Below, piece by piece: positions 36,584 to 50,341 of a DNA stretch of 64,000 bases (its first letter is position 1; each line of letters opens with the position of its first letter). A program made the translations under genes and the position numbers. Below the pieces are notes generated by a model. The model saw only the letters and a program-made list of their open reading frames with translations. It did no database searches and was not told the DNA's origin. This DNA is from Brachybacterium sp. UMB0905 (GTDB lineage: Bacteria; Actinomycetota; Actinomycetes; Actinomycetales; Dermabacteraceae): NCBI RefSeq assembly GCF_002871795.1, contig NZ_PNHL01000007.1, positions 50,830-114,829 of the forward strand, read 5' to 3'.

Positions 36584-37171
36584 TCAGACGCTGTCCAGCC
36601 CCTTCAGGTACCACTCGCCGTCGGCCTGCTGCATCGTCGCACCGCTGTCCTCCCCCGCGATGAGGATCTTGGCGATGCCCTCGCCGTCGTCCTCGGCCGT
36701 GATCATCGACCGGTCGATGACGCTCAGCACCGCGGGGTCGAAGTCCTCGCCGACCTCCTGCGTGAAGCTGTCCACGCACTCCTGGATGGCATCACCCGTG
36801 GAGGGCTCGCCGGTCGCGGGGTCGATGGTCAGCTGGCAGGCGCCTTCGATGTCGTTCTCTCCCAGCAGCTGCAGTGTCTCGTGAAAGCGGTCCTCCGCGG
36901 CGGTGAGATCCTCTTCGGACAGCTCACCCTCGCTCTCCTGGCCCCCGCCGTCAGAGGCTTCGGCGTCCGAATCCTCCGCCCCGTCCTCAGCCGTGTCGTC
37001 CTCAGCAGGGTCCGCCTGTTCCGGATCGTCCTGCTCGGCAGGCTGTTCCTGCCCGTCGGGGTTCTCCTCACCGCCGCCGAACGCACCGCAGCCGGCGGTG
37101 CCGAGCGTGAGGGCGAGCGCCCCGCACGCGAGGGCGGCTGCGCGCACGGTTCTGCGCATGTAGCTGGTCAT
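36584..37171 (-). CDS. Secreted lipoprotein with acidic linker
   Basis: This 195-residue protein has an N-terminal lipoprotein signal: MRRTVRAAALACGALALTLG then TAGC, lipobox LGTAGC, with the lipidated Cys near residue 25. A Glu/Asp/Gly-rich linker (~28-95) is likely disordered. The folded C-terminal domain (~95-195) contains EDLTAAEDRFHETLQLLGEN and DIEGACQLTI, then DPAVLSVIDRSMITAEDDGEG. It ends in LKGLDSV after MQQADGEWY. The start was chosen at the ATG with GGAG upstream and four residues before the signal-peptide Arg; family assignment was not possible. It probably sits on the outer face of the membrane. Confidence 0.72.
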   Translation of the reverse strand: MTSYMRRTVRAAALACGALALTLGTAGCGAFGGGEENPDGQEQPAEQDDPEQADPAEDDTAEDGAEDSDAEASDGGGQESEGELSEEDLTAAEDRFHETLQLLGENDIEGACQLTIDPATGEPSTGDAIQECVDSFTQEVGEDFDPAVLSVIDRSMITAEDDGEGIAKILIAGEDSGATMQQADGEWYLKGLDSV

Positions 37172-37369
37172 CTGGGCTTCTCCCTCCTGTACCGATCCGG
37201 TGACCGGCACGTAGGAGCATGGCACGTCCGGGCGGTGAGCGTCAGCGGGGAGAAGTACCCATGCCCGGGTTTCGGCGCGGGCGCCCGGTGGTCCCGGTCC
37301 AGGACGGGCCACCTCCCGCCCGCGCCACCGTGGCTGCCCGGGCGCCCGATGGGTCCCGGCGGGGCCCTC

Positions 37370-37375
37370 TAGACT
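37370..37375 (+). promoter_or_regulatory. -10 box TAGACT, candidate panB promoter
   Basis: TAGACT about 42 nt upstream of the panB GTG would give a leader of ~35 nt that contains the AGGAG ribosome site. Confidence 0.45.
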
Positions 37376-37416
37376 GTGCGGTCAGTGCATCCCCGTCGGT
37401 TCCTCAGGAGTTCCCC

Positions 37417-38253
37417 GTGACCTCGCCTTCCACCGGCTCACGCGAGCAGCTGCCCGCCCCCGCGAAGATCCGTCTGCGTCACCTGCAGCTGGCCAAGCAG
37501 AAGGGGACCCCGTTCTCCATGCTCACCAGCTACGACCAGTTCTCCGCGCGACTGTTCGAGCAGGCAGGGATCGAGGTGCTGCTGGTGGGTGATTCGGTGG
37601 GCAGCACGGTGCTGGGGCATGACTCCACCACCGCCACGACGCATCAGGACATGCTGACCTTCACCGGGGCAGTGGCCCGCAGCGTCACCCGTCCCCTGGT
37701 GGTGGCGGATATGGCGTTCGGCACCTATGAGACGGGGCCGACGGATGCGCTGCGCCATGGCGTGGAGCTGATCCGCGCGGGTGCAGAGGCGGTCAAGCTC
37801 GAGGGCGGTCGCACGGTCGCCGCGCAAATCCGGGCGCTCGTCGACGCCGGGATCCCGGTGGTGGGGCACCTGGGGTTCACCCCGCAGTCGGTCAATGCAC
37901 TGTCCGGGCATCGGGTGCAGGGACGCGACGATGACGGTGCCGAGCGCCTGCTGGCCGATGCCCTGGCCGTGCAGGAGGCGGGGGCCTCCGCGCTCGTGCT
38001 GGAACTTGTGCCCGCCGCGCTCGCTGCGCGCATCACCGAGCAGCTGCAGATTCCGACGATCGGTATCGGCGCCGGAGCGCAGTGCGATGGTCAGGTGCTG
38101 GTGTGGCAGGACATGGCGGGCCTGTCCGGCTTCCAGGGGAAGTTCGTGAAGGTCTTCGCGGATGTGGGCACCCAGCTGCGCGAGGCCGCCGAGCAGTACC
38201 GCGCCGAAGTGGCTGAGCGCACCTACCCGGCTGCCGAGCATTCCTTCGAATGA
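37417..38253 (+). CDS. panB: 3-methyl-2-oxobutanoate hydroxymethyltransferase
   Basis: PanB uses methylene-tetrahydrofolate to make ketopantoate in pantothenate and CoA synthesis. The 278-residue TIM-barrel protein shows FSMLTSYDQFSARLFEQAG, the substrate region VGDSVGSTVLGHDSTT, and the metal/substrate site DMAFGTYE. EGG near residue 120, VGHLGFTPQSVNALSG and GIGAGAQCDGQ follow. The GTG start has AGGAG 6 nt upstream and lies a few codons before the conserved core; a longer reading is not supported. It stands alone here. Confidence 0.95.
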   Translation: MTSPSTGSREQLPAPAKIRLRHLQLAKQKGTPFSMLTSYDQFSARLFEQAGIEVLLVGDSVGSTVLGHDSTTATTHQDMLTFTGAVARSVTRPLVVADMAFGTYETGPTDALRHGVELIRAGAEAVKLEGGRTVAAQIRALVDAGIPVVGHLGFTPQSVNALSGHRVQGRDDDGAERLLADALAVQEAGASALVLELVPAALAARITEQLQIPTIGIGAGAQCDGQVLVWQDMAGLSGFQGKFVKVFADVGTQLREAAEQYRAEVAERTYPAAEHSFE

Positions 38254-38418
38254 CCGCTGCGGCGCGTCGCTGATCCCTGCTGCTGACCGCTGAACCCTGC
38301 TGCTCGCCGCGCCGTGACAGGGAGTCCCGCCCGGGGCTTCTCAGGGCCTTCCGCCCGCGGCTTCACGCCCTGACTCTCACGCCCCGACCGGTCTCCCCGC
38401 GAGGCGTGTGGCGCCGGG

Positions 38419-38640
38419 TCAGGCTCCCTCAGCGCTGCCGGCCGGCGGCTGCCCGTAGTCCTCGTTCCACTCCTCATCCTCTTCATCCCACGCCTCATTG
38501 CGGGATTCGGCCTTCTGCAGCGCCCGGGAGGCCTCCTCGCGGCTCGCGTAGGGGCCCATGAGGTCCTTCCCGTGGGACTGTCGGCCCTCCTCCACCTGCC
38601 CGGTGGTGAGGTTGTAGTAGAACTCCGTGCTCTCGCTCAC
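38419..38640 (-). CDS. Small acidic protein, SPOR-domain-containing-like
   Basis: This 73-residue protein begins [18 protein letters not shown] after the GTG and contains [21 protein letters not shown], which resembles half of a SPOR-type repeat and is found in short actinobacterial 'SPOR domain-containing' proteins. The C-terminal 30 residues are Glu/Asp-rich ([11 protein letters not shown]) and end in GSAEGA. It has no signal peptide, so a peptidoglycan-binding role is doubtful. The GTG start has AAGGA 7 nt upstream. It is divergent from map with only 37 nt between the starts. Confidence 0.65.
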   Translation of the reverse strand: MSESTEFYYNLTTGQVEEGRQSHGKDLMGPYASREEASRALQKAESRNEAWDEEDEEWNEDYGQPPAGSAEGA

Positions 38641-38677
38641 GACGGGATCCTTCCTGCTCGATGAGACACTGGTGAGC

Positions 38678-39565
38678 ATGACTGTAGAGCAGGGATGGAT
38701 CCGCCCCGAAGGCCGCGACGCACTTGTTCCCGGGGAGCTGAGCCCCCGCCGCCCGGTGCCGGCGCGGATCGCACGGCCCGAGTACGTGGATAAGGACGAG
38801 GCCGTCTCCGATTCCGGCCCGAAGATCCAGACCCCGGAGATCATCGAGCGCATGCGAGTCGCCTCACGGATCGCCGCCACGGCGCTGCAGGCCGCCGGGG
38901 AGGCCGCCGCCCCCGGCGTGACCACCGATCATATCGATCAGGTGGTGCACGACGTGCTGCTGGACCACGGCGCCTACCCGTCGACCCTCGGGTACCTGGG
39001 TTTCCCGAAGTCCTGCTGCACCAGCCTGAACGAGGTGATCTGCCACGGCATCCCGGATTCCACCGTGATGCAGGAGGGCGACATCCTGAACGTCGACATC
39101 ACGGCGTTCATCGGCGGGGTGCACGGGGACTGCAATGCCACCTTCCCCATCGGTGAGATCGCCCCGGAGGCCACGGCGCTCGTGGATGCGGCGCGGGAGG
39201 CGATGCTGCGCGGCATGAAGGTCGCGCGGCCGGGCCGGGAGGTCAACGTCATCGGTCGCGTCATCGAGAAGTACGTGAAGCGCTTCGGGTATGAGTCGGT
39301 GCGAGATTTCACCGGCCACGGCATCGCCGAGGGTTTCCACAACGGCCTGGTGATCCCCCACTACGACTCGGCTCCGATGTTCGATGACGTCATCGCCGAG
39401 AACATGACCTTCACGATCGAGCCGATGATCGCGGCCGGTTCGCAGGAGTGGGAGCAATGGGATGACGGCTGGACCGTCGTCACCAAGGATCGTTCCTACT
39501 CTGCGCAGTTCGAGCACACGCTGCTCATGACGGCCGATGGACCGGAGACGCTCACCGTCGTGTGA
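38678..39565 (+). CDS. map: Methionine aminopeptidase type I
   Basis: MetAP removes the N-terminal methionine of new proteins. The 295-residue protein belongs to the long actinobacterial MetAP1c class, with a ~45-residue extension rich in Pro ([19 protein letters not shown]) before the pita-bread fold. Metal ligands are the Asp residues in NVDITAF and HGDCNATF, the His in FTGHGIAE, and the Glu residues in FTIEPMI and QFEHTLL. The ATG was chosen by homology to the class; GACACT seven bases upstream may be a weak -10 box. It is divergent from the SPOR-like gene and followed by ppgK. Confidence 0.95.
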   Translation: MTVEQGWIRPEGRDALVPGELSPRRPVPARIARPEYVDKDEAVSDSGPKIQTPEIIERMRVASRIAATALQAAGEAAAPGVTTDHIDQVVHDVLLDHGAYPSTLGYLGFPKSCCTSLNEVICHGIPDSTVMQEGDILNVDITAFIGGVHGDCNATFPIGEIAPEATALVDAAREAMLRGMKVARPGREVNVIGRVIEKYVKRFGYESVRDFTGHGIAEGFHNGLVIPHYDSAPMFDDVIAENMTFTIEPMIAAGSQEWEQWDDGWTVVTKDRSYSAQFEHTLLMTADGPETLTVV

Positions 39566-39605
39566 CCGCTGGCCGGGCCCGTCGGTCCCGCCCGCCGGGC
39601 GCCAG

Positions 39606-39611
39606 TAAGCT
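39606..39611 (+). promoter_or_regulatory. -10 box TAAGCT, candidate ppgK promoter
   Basis: TAAGCT lies about 100 nt upstream of the ppgK ATG. The leader would contain the direct repeats at 39658-39700. Confidence 0.35.
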
Positions 39612-39657
39612 GGGCCGCTGTGGCGCGGAGCGACCGCCTGCGCCTCGCCCAGCCCCA

Positions 39658-39700
39658 CAGCAGCACAGCCTTACAGCATCAGCAGCACAGCCTCACAGCA
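39658..39700. repeat. Two 21-nt direct repeats in the ppgK leader
   Basis: CAGCAGCACAGCCTTACAGCA and CAGCAGCACAGCCTCACAGCA are separated by one base and differ at one base. They end 11 nt before the ppgK start. Confidence 0.6.
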
Positions 39701-39710
39701 AGGAGCGGTG

Positions 39711-40598
39711 ATGAGCACTTCCAGCCCCACGCAGGCTTTCGGCATCGACATCGGCGGCAGCGGCATCAAGGGTGCGCCCGTGGATCTGCAGCGCGGAGAG
39801 CTGGCCGCTGAGCGGCACCGCATCCCCACCCCGCAGCCCTCGCTGCCCGATGCCGTCGCCGATACCGTCAGTGAGCTGATCAGCAGCTTCGACGTGCCGG
39901 CGGGCATGCCCGTCGGCGTGACCTTTCCGGCCGTGATTCAGCAGGGCGTCGCGCAGACCGCCGCGAACGTGGATGACTCGTGGATCGGCACGGATGTGGA
40001 TGCGCTGCTGACCGAGCGCACCGGCCATGACGTGTTCGTGGTCAATGACGCCGATGCCGCGGGCATCGCGGAGATGACCTTCGGCGCCGGGCAGGGCGTC
40101 CCGGGGGTGGTGATCGTGGTGACGCTCGGGACGGGCGTCGGCTCGGCCATGTTCGTGGACGGCACCCTAGTGCCGAACTCGGAGCTGGGGCATCTGACGC
40201 TGCACGGCGCGGCGGCGGAGAGGTACATGGCCTCCTCCGCGCGGGAGCGCGAGGAGCTGGACTGGGATGTGTGGGCGGGGCGCCTGCAGGAGTACTTCTC
40301 GATGGTGGAGTTCCTGTTCAGCCCCACCCGGATCATCGTCGGCGGTGGCGTGTCGAAGAAGCATGAGAAGTTCCTGCCGCTGCTGGACCTGAAGACAGAG
40401 ATCGTGCCGGCGCAGCTGCGCAATGAGGCAGGGATCATCGGGGCGGCCGCGCTCGCGAGCCAGGAGGAGCATCACCTGCTCGCGCAGCAGAAGAAGGCCG
40501 CGAAGCAGGCCAAGAAGGCAGCGAAGCTCGAGAAGAAGAAGGCCAAGGAATCCGCGAAAGGCGAGAAGAAGTCGGGGAAGAAGACCGGCAAGGCCTGA
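39711..40598 (+). CDS. ppgK: Polyphosphate glucokinase
   Basis: PpgK phosphorylates glucose using polyphosphate (or ATP). The 295-residue ROK-family protein shows the phosphate-1 loop [16 protein letters not shown] at residues ~8-23, then [14 protein letters not shown] and [13 protein letters not shown], and [11 protein letters not shown] near 210. The final ~45 residues are very Lys/Ala-rich ([17 protein letters not shown]...), a basic tail that may bind polyphosphate. The ATG at 39711 is directly preceded by a GTG and has AGGAG at 9 nt; both are in frame. It is alone in its unit. Confidence 0.93.
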   Translation: MSTSSPTQAFGIDIGGSGIKGAPVDLQRGELAAERHRIPTPQPSLPDAVADTVSELISSFDVPAGMPVGVTFPAVIQQGVAQTAANVDDSWIGTDVDALLTERTGHDVFVVNDADAAGIAEMTFGAGQGVPGVVIVVTLGTGVGSAMFVDGTLVPNSELGHLTLHGAAAERYMASSAREREELDWDVWAGRLQEYFSMVEFLFSPTRIIVGGGVSKKHEKFLPLLDLKTEIVPAQLRNEAGIIGAAALASQEEHHLLAQQKKAAKQAKKAAKLEKKKAKESAKGEKKSGKKTGKA

Positions 40599-40624
40599 GG
40601 TCATAAGGTCGTCTGCCCCGCGGG

Positions 40625-40992
40625 GCGGACCAGTCGGCCTGTAAGCCGGGTTCTGTGATCGGCAGCCATCCCTCTCGGATCGCCGTTGCCGACGACCTCC
40701 AGCGGTCTACCCGGGAACTCGGGCCGGCGCCCTCGAGCGTTCCCTGTCTGACCTTGCTCCCGGTGGGGTTTGCCGTGCCGTCCTCGTCACCGAGGCCGCG
40801 GTGGTCTCTTACACCACCCTTTCACCCTTGCCTCCGCACCCTCGGGCGCGGGGGCGGTCTGCTCTCTGTGGCACTGTCCCGCGGATCGCTCCGGGTGGGC
40901 GTTACCCACCACCGTGCCGGATGGAGCCCGGACTTTCCTCGGCTTCGCCGGGTTCCCGGCGAAGACGCGGCTGCCCGGCCGACTGGTCCGTC
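40625..40992 (-). ncRNA. rnpB: RNase P RNA component, class A
   Basis: On the minus strand the ends pair as CGGACCAGTCGGCC near 40990-40977 with GGCCGACTGGTCCG near 40639-40626 (helix P1). The conserved GAGGAAAGTCCGGGCTCC core near the 5' end and the 3' element ACAGAACCCGGCTTACAGGC are both present. ACGCCCACCC... P-loop helices lie between them. Class A architecture and a ~365-nt length fit actinobacteria. The ends are estimated to within a few bases. This RNA is the catalytic subunit that trims tRNA 5' leaders. Confidence 0.93.
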
Positions 40993-40996
40993 CGGC

Positions 40997-41002
40997 AGTC
41001 TA
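40997..41002 (-). promoter_or_regulatory. -10 box TAGACT of rnpB
   Basis: TAGACT on the minus strand is ~7 nt upstream of the predicted 5' end of the RNase P RNA. Confidence 0.5.
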
Positions 41003-41114
41003 CGCGCCGGTCTCGTCCCGGGCCGACGGGGCGCGAGGAACCTCTCCCTCGACACGCTGCCGCGCCGTCGCCTGGTGCCGGGCCACGACGACGGCGAGCA
41101 GGGAAGATAGGGGG

Positions 41115-41906
41115 ATGCTGTTCCTCCTGCCGCCCTCAGAGACCAAGACCCGCCCCGCCGCTGACGCACCGCACCTGGATCTGCCTGCCCTCACGCACCC
41201 GGAGCTGACCGCTGCACGGGAGACGATGCTGCGAGCGGTCCAGCGCACCGCGGCCGGGCGGGACGGAGGCGCGAAGCTCGGGGTCCCGGCCTCCGCCCCG
41301 GAGCTCACCGAGCGCATGGCTGAGCTCTCCGACGAACCCGCGGGACCGGCGCTGCGGGTGTATTCGGGAGTGCTCTTCGATCAGCTGGATCCCGCCGTCC
41401 TGGATCCCGGTGCCAACGCGCCGACGGACCGGCGGGTGCTGATCCAGAGCGCGCTGCTGGGAGTGGTGGACGCGGCGCAGGACCTGATCCCCGCCTACCG
41501 TGTCTCGGCCGGTTCGAAGGTGACGCGGCTCGGGAAAGCCGGAACCTGGTGGGGGAAGCATCTGCGGCCGCTCGCGCAGACGCTGCTGGAAGAGACGGCG
41601 CATTCTACGGCGCCGCTGGCCATCGACTGCCGCTCAGGGGCTTACCGGACGATGATGCCGCTGCACTCGACCGCGGAGGTGCGCGTGCTCGCGGTGTCGC
41701 CGGTGCAGGAACGCGCGGGGGTACGCAAGGTCGTCTCCCATGATGCGAAGCGCTATCGCGGCTGGGTGGTGCGAGCGCTGCTGGATGCGCCATCGGCCCC
41801 GCCCACGGCGGAGGCCGTGGTGGAGCACCTGCTCGCAGCCTTCGACGGGACGCTCGGGGTGGAGCTCGACGGAGACAGCCTGGTGATCGTGGACCGCGCG
41901 GAGTGA
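41115..41906 (+). CDS. yaaA: YaaA family peroxide-stress protein
   Basis: YaaA (DUF328) binds DNA and lowers free iron and damage after peroxide stress in E. coli. The 263-residue protein starts MLFLLPPSETKT and contains VYSGVLFDQLDP near residue 82 and the RVSAGSKVTRLGKAGTWWGKHLRP stretch near 135. DCRSGAYRTM is near 175 and DAKRYRGWVVR near 210. No signal peptide or helix is seen. The ATG is preceded by AGGGGG but has no standard ribosome site; GAAGAT at 6 nt is weakly -10 like. It is divergent from rnpB. Confidence 0.85.
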   Translation: MLFLLPPSETKTRPAADAPHLDLPALTHPELTAARETMLRAVQRTAAGRDGGAKLGVPASAPELTERMAELSDEPAGPALRVYSGVLFDQLDPAVLDPGANAPTDRRVLIQSALLGVVDAAQDLIPAYRVSAGSKVTRLGKAGTWWGKHLRPLAQTLLEETAHSTAPLAIDCRSGAYRTMMPLHSTAEVRVLAVSPVQERAGVRKVVSHDAKRYRGWVVRALLDAPSAPPTAEAVVEHLLAAFDGTLGVELDGDSLVIVDRAE

Positions 41907-41952
41907 GACGGCGGGGCGCAAGCGTCCAACCGGTCCGCGCAGCGTGAGCTGG

Positions 41953-42822
41953 TCAGCCGGCGCGTCCACCCCACGGGTCGGTGATCTGCTCGCTGATGCG
42001 AACCTCGAGCTGCGGGTGTGCCGCAGCGAGCAGCTCGGCACCCAGCGGCAGCCACAGCGCCTCGCTCGCGGCATGCGGAACATCGATCAGCGCGGGCACG
42101 GCCGACGGGTCCGCAGCCGCCTCGATGTGCTCGAGCGCGGGATGATGGCGCAGGTCCGAGGTGATATACACATCGGCTCCCGAGGCGGTGGCGGCCTCGA
42201 GGAAGGAGTCCCCGGCGCCCGGGCACACGGCGACGGTGCGAACCGTGCGGTCCGCGTCACCGGTGTGGAGGATGCCGCGGGCGGTGCGCGGCACCGCGGA
42301 CGCGAGGTGCCGGGTGAGGGCGCCGACGGTGGTGGGCTCCGGCAGCTCCCCGACCACGCCGAGACCGAACCGCTGTGAGCCATGCTCCGCCGCTGCGCAC
42401 TCCTCCCCGGGCATGAGCGGACGGGCCTGCTGCAGATCCAGCAGATCGTGCCACGCGCCGACGGTGCCGCGGGTGGAGCGGTCGACATTGGTGTGCCCGC
42501 ACCACAGGCCCACTCCGGCGCGGATCAGTGCGGTGACCACCGCGCCCTTCCCGTCATCGGCGGGCAGGAAGCTCGCACCGCGCAGCAGCAGCGGGTGATG
42601 GGTGATGAGCAGATCAGCCTTGGCGTCGATGGCCTCGCGGGTTACGGCGAGCGTGGGATCCACGGCCAGCAGCACCCGGCGCACCGGGGCGCTGCGCTCC
42701 CCCACCACGAGCCCCACCCTGTCCCAGGGCTCCGCCCAGCTGAGCGGATAGGCGCCTTCGAGGGTCGCGGTGACATCGGCGAGGCTGAGCGGGGCAGCGG
42801 CGCGGGCGGGGTCGTCGGTCAT
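41953..42822 (-). CDS. Nif3-like dinuclear metal-centre hexameric protein
   Basis: The family (YbgI/Nif3/DUF34) forms hexamers with two metals per subunit; its physiological role is debated. The 289-residue protein shows the His-His metal motif THHPLLLRG near residue 75, the VVTALIRAG helix, GHTNVDRSTRG near 108, and GAGDSF with DLRHHPALEH near 210-225. It starts MTDDPARAAAPLSLADV, and the ATG has GAGGAG upstream. It follows sufU on the same strand with a 70-nt gap, so it could be part of that unit. No zinc-ribbon partner gene follows. Confidence 0.92.
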   Translation of the reverse strand: MTDDPARAAAPLSLADVTATLEGAYPLSWAEPWDRVGLVVGERSAPVRRVLLAVDPTLAVTREAIDAKADLLITHHPLLLRGASFLPADDGKGAVVTALIRAGVGLWCGHTNVDRSTRGTVGAWHDLLDLQQARPLMPGEECAAAEHGSQRFGLGVVGELPEPTTVGALTRHLASAVPRTARGILHTGDADRTVRTVAVCPGAGDSFLEAATASGADVYITSDLRHHPALEHIEAAADPSAVPALIDVPHAASEALWLPLGAELLAAAHPQLEVRISEQITDPWGGRAG

Positions 42823-42892
42823 GGTCGGCTCCTCGGGGGCGGGGCGGCGGATGCGCTGGGGTGGTACGCAGCTGCGCGGTGCTTGCGGCGGG

Positions 42893-43378
42893 TCAGGAGG
42901 CGAGGGTGCGGGCCTCTAGCAGCGCTGCCTCGTAGGCCTTCCAGGGCATGAGCACGCATTTCACCCGGGCAGGGAACTTCGCGGCGCCCATCAGCGCGAT
43001 CGCATCGCCGATCAGCTCTTCATCGGCCTCGACGCGGCCGCGTGAACGCATGACCTCCTCGAGGTGCTCGCGCACCGGCTCGATCTGCGCGGTGGTGCGG
43101 CCGATCAGCAGGTCCGCCATGATCGAGGCGGAGGCGCGGCTCATGGCGCAGCCGGTCGCCTCATAGGAGAGGTCGGCGATCCGCTCGCCCGTCCCGGTCT
43201 CGTCGTCTCCCCCGCCCTCGGTGCTGCGCTGCAGGCGCAGCGTGATCTCATCCCCGCAGGTGGGGTTCACGTGGTGGACCTCGGACTCGAAGGGCTCTCG
43301 CAGCCCCGCGTGCTGCGGGTTCTTGTCGTGCTCCATCACGAGCTCGGTGTACAGGGATGTCAGCGGGTTGATGCTCAT
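42893..43378 (-). CDS. sufU: SUF system Fe-S assembly protein SufU
   Basis: SufU is a zinc-dependent sulfurtransferase that accepts persulfide from SufS. The 161-residue protein shows the Cys ligands in NPTCGDEITL near residue 41, YEATGCAMSRASASIM near 85, and RVKCVLMPWKAYE near 140. The insert with GGGDDETGTGE is a variable loop. The ATG lies only 4 nt after the sufS stop, without a clear ribosome site, so it is coupled to sufS. SufB, SufD and SufC are not in the window. Confidence 0.94.
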   Translation of the reverse strand: MSINPLTSLYTELVMEHDKNPQHAGLREPFESEVHHVNPTCGDEITLRLQRSTEGGGDDETGTGERIADLSYEATGCAMSRASASIMADLLIGRTTAQIEPVREHLEEVMRSRGRVEADEELIGDAIALMGAAKFPARVKCVLMPWKAYEAALLEARTLAS

Positions 43379-43382
43379 GGGA

Positions 43383-45467
<2,085 letters not shown>

Positions 45468-45485
45468 CTACACGACAAGCCGGGC

Positions 45486-45562
45486 TGGTGGGTCGTGAGG
45501 GGCTCGAACCCCCGACCTTCTGGGTGTAAACCAGACGCTCTGACCAACTGAGCTAACGACCC
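45486..45562 (-). tRNA. tRNA-Val (anticodon TAC)
   Basis: Minus strand: acceptor GGGTCGT/ACGACCC, anticodon stem TCTGG/CCAGA around TTTACAC, T-loop TTCGAGC. The 3' end encodes ACCA, so this gene carries its own CCA, unlike the other three tRNAs in the window. Confidence 0.95.
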
Positions 45563-45623
45563 TGAGCGGGGGCATCCCCGCCGGTGAACCGCCCGCGCCA
45601 CGCGGCCCGGGCGGCCTGATGCC

Positions 45624-46043
45624 TCAGAGAGTGCGGCTCGCCAGACGCGTGCCGGTCCACTCGGGCGCGAGGCTGACCGAGCTCATGACCCGCAGGCCCG
45701 CGGTCTCCGCTGCGTCCTGCACCTCGGCGGGGTTCACGTGCCCGGTGCGGCCGGCCTTGGGGGTGAACACCCACACAGGGGCACCGGAGTCGATGTTCCG
45801 TAGCGTGTCCACCATCGCGTCGGTGAGGTCGCCATCGCCCTCGCGCCACCACAGGATGACGGCGTCGACGATCTCCTGGGTGTCCTCGTCCTCGAGGTCC
45901 TCACCGATCATGTCCTCGATCGCGTCGCGCAGGTCCAGATCGACGTCATCGTCGTAGCCGATCTCCTGCACGATCTGACCGGTGGTGAGGTTCAGCACCT
46001 CGGACAGGTTGCTGGTCGAAGATGCGTCGGCCGACGGTGCCAA
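45624..46043 (-). CDS. DUF3052 family protein
   Basis: This 139-residue acidic protein belongs to DUF3052, found next to aceE in many actinobacteria. It has the start-region SEVLNLTTGQIVQEIGYDDDVDLDLRDAIED, then AVILWWREGDGDLTDAMVDTL and GAPVWVFTPKAGR near residue 95. The function is unknown. The start is a TTG at 46043 with GAGGAG about 8 nt upstream; no ATG or GTG fits as well. It is divergent from aceE, with a 462-nt gap. Confidence 0.88.
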   Translation of the reverse strand: MAPSADASSTSNLSEVLNLTTGQIVQEIGYDDDVDLDLRDAIEDMIGEDLEDEDTQEIVDAVILWWREGDGDLTDAMVDTLRNIDSGAPVWVFTPKAGRTGHVNPAEVQDAAETAGLRVMSSVSLAPEWTGTRLASRTL

Positions 46044-46132
46044 GGGAGGAACTCCTCATAAGACGGGGGTGGTGGTTCAGCGTCCGCCCGAGAAGCAGAC
46101 CCGTGGGTCCGCTTGCCGTGCGGCGCGGCCTG

Positions 46133-46138
46133 AGTCTA
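46133..46138 (-). promoter_or_regulatory. -10 box TAGACT, candidate DUF3052 promoter
   Basis: TAGACT on the minus strand is ~90 nt upstream of the DUF3052 start. No -35 element is clear. Confidence 0.35.
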
Positions 46139-46383
46139 TGACACCTGACACCGCCGTGCAGGGCCGGCGTGGAGACGAGGATCCCTGCAGGCCACTGCCC
46201 CGCCCCCATCGGCGTACAGCACCACCGGTGGGCCAGTACCATCGCCCGCCCCATGCCCGCTCCGACCCCGCACCACGCCCACTCCGACCTCGCGCTGCGC
46301 CTGCGCCGACCCAATGTCCACACATGTCCCGCGTCTCACAAGCCATCGGTGCCGCTAATAGGCATTGGTCGCAGGGTCGGCGG

Positions 46384-46389
46384 TAGGCT
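46384..46389 (+). promoter_or_regulatory. -10 box TAGGCT, candidate aceE promoter
   Basis: TAGGCT lies ~117 nt upstream of aceE. The leader would be ~110 nt. Only a weak TTGG-like element lies at a non-standard distance. Confidence 0.35.
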
Positions 46390-46505
46390 GGCGAGCACCG
46401 AGGCCGTCGGAGTCGGCGCTCACGGACGCGCGCACAGCTGGCGTGGCCGTCTGCAGCGCACCGGTTCCCGGCCGGTCCATCGCCTCCCGTAGAGAGAAGG
46501 ACAGT

Positions 46506-49253
<2,748 letters not shown>

Positions 49254-49258
49254 TCGAT

Positions 49259-49297
49259 ACGTCGGCCCGCCCACCCCGGTGGTGGGCGGGCCGACGT
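49259..49297 (+). terminator. Terminator of aceE
   Basis: A perfect 17-bp stem (ACGTCGGCCCGCCCACC against GGTGGGCGGGCCGACGT) with a CCGGT loop starts 5 nt after the aceE stop. Confidence 0.8.
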
Positions 49298-49332
49298 CGT
49301 CCCCGGATACTCTTGCCCCTACCTTCTCCCCT

Positions 49333-49351
49333 GCCCGCCGCCGCGGCGGGC
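49333..49351 (+). promoter_or_regulatory. Compact hairpin in the fabD leader
   Basis: GCCCGCCGC-C-GCGGCGGGC can fold into a 7-8 bp hairpin 25 nt upstream of the fabD start. It may be an attenuator, a terminator of read-through from aceE or a protein site. Confidence 0.35.
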
Positions 49352-49376
49352 TCCTGACCGACCTGGAGGTTCCCTC

Positions 49377-50339
49377 GTGCTCGCGATCGTCTGCCCCGGA
49401 CAGGGGGCGCAGAAGCCCGGCTTCCTCAGCCCGTGGCTGGAGGTGATCGGGGTGCGCGATGCCCTCGGGGAGCTCTCCGAAGCAGCCGGGGTGGACCTCA
49501 TCGAGCACGGCACCGCCTCGGATGCCGAGACGATCCGCGACACTGCCATCGCGCAGCCGCTGCTGGTGGCCGCGGGCATCATCGCCGCGGACTGCCTGAG
49601 CGGCGGCGACGGCTTCGCCGCGGGGACCCAGGCTGATCTGCTGGCCGGGCACAGCGTGGGCGAGGTGACTGCTACGGCACTGTCCGGGGTGCTCAGCGAT
49701 GCCGATGCGATGCGCCTGGTGGCTGTGCGCTCGCGTGCCATGGCGAAGGCCGCCGCCGCGGAGCCGACGTCGATGGCGGCCGTGGTCGGCGGCGTGCGCG
49801 AGGAGGTCCTCGCCGCCATCGAACAGCACGGTCTGGCCCCGGCGAACATCAACTCTGCGGCGCAGGTGGTCGCAGCGGGCGCACAGGAGGCGATCGCGGC
49901 GCTGGCCGCAGAGCCGCCGGCCCGCGCCCGCGTGATCCCCCTGCAGGTGGCCGGGGCCTTCCACACCCGGTACATGGCCTCGGCGCGCGAGGAGCTCGCG
50001 GCCTTCGCCCCTCAGCTCACCCCGCACGATCCGCTCGCGCAGTGCCCGCTGGTGTCCAACGCCTCCGGTGAAGTGGTCACCGAGGGTGCGCGCTACCTTG
50101 AGCTGATCGTGAACCAGGTGGCCTCGCCCGTGGACTGGGAGGCCTGCATGGGCGTGTTCGCCGAGCGCGGCGTGACGGGCATCCTCGAGCTCGCCCCGGC
50201 CGGCACGCTGACGGGCCTGGCCAAGAGGGAGCTGAAGGGTGTGGCTTTGCAGAATCTGAACACGCCGGAAGACCTGGAGGCCGCGCAGGCCTTCGTGAAC
50301 GAGCACGGGCTGCACCACTTCGGGCCCGAGGAGGACTGA
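49377..50339 (+). CDS. fabD: Malonyl-CoA:ACP malonyltransferase
   Basis: FabD loads malonate on ACP for fatty-acid elongation. The 320-residue protein starts MLAIVCPGQGAQKPGF, has QPLLVAA near residue 61, the catalytic serine in LLAGHSVGEV near 90, the Arg in AVRSRAMAKAA near 121, and the catalytic His in VAGAFHTRYM near 197. The GTG start has GGAGG 6 nt upstream. It is the first gene of fabD-fabH-acpP-fabF, and only 2 nt separate it from fabH. Many actinobacteria have a FasR-type regulator gene before fabD; here aceE is next. Confidence 0.94.
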   Translation: MLAIVCPGQGAQKPGFLSPWLEVIGVRDALGELSEAAGVDLIEHGTASDAETIRDTAIAQPLLVAAGIIAADCLSGGDGFAAGTQADLLAGHSVGEVTATALSGVLSDADAMRLVAVRSRAMAKAAAAEPTSMAAVVGGVREEVLAAIEQHGLAPANINSAAQVVAAGAQEAIAALAAEPPARARVIPLQVAGAFHTRYMASAREELAAFAPQLTPHDPLAQCPLVSNASGEVVTEGARYLELIVNQVASPVDWEACMGVFAERGVTGILELAPAGTLTGLAKRELKGVALQNLNTPEDLEAAQAFVNEHGLHHFGPEED

Positions 50340-50341
50340 TC

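Larger units (their letters stand above)
46044..46505. other. Intergenic region between DUF3052 and aceE
   Basis: This 462-nt gap holds no convincing gene. The minus strand has TAGACT at 46133-46138, a possible -10 box of DUF3052, and the plus strand has TAGGCT at 46384-46389, a possible -10 box of aceE. Clear operators or RNA elements were not recognised, although the gap is long enough to hold them. Confidence 0.4.

Noticed and set aside
34343..37372. A 1009-codon open frame on the plus strand
   Set aside because: It is antisense to glnE, glnA2 and the lipoprotein gene, with typical shadow composition.
40599..41114. A coding region on the plus strand across the RNase P RNA
   Set aside because: The sequence has the conserved RNase P core and end pairing, so the frames are by chance.
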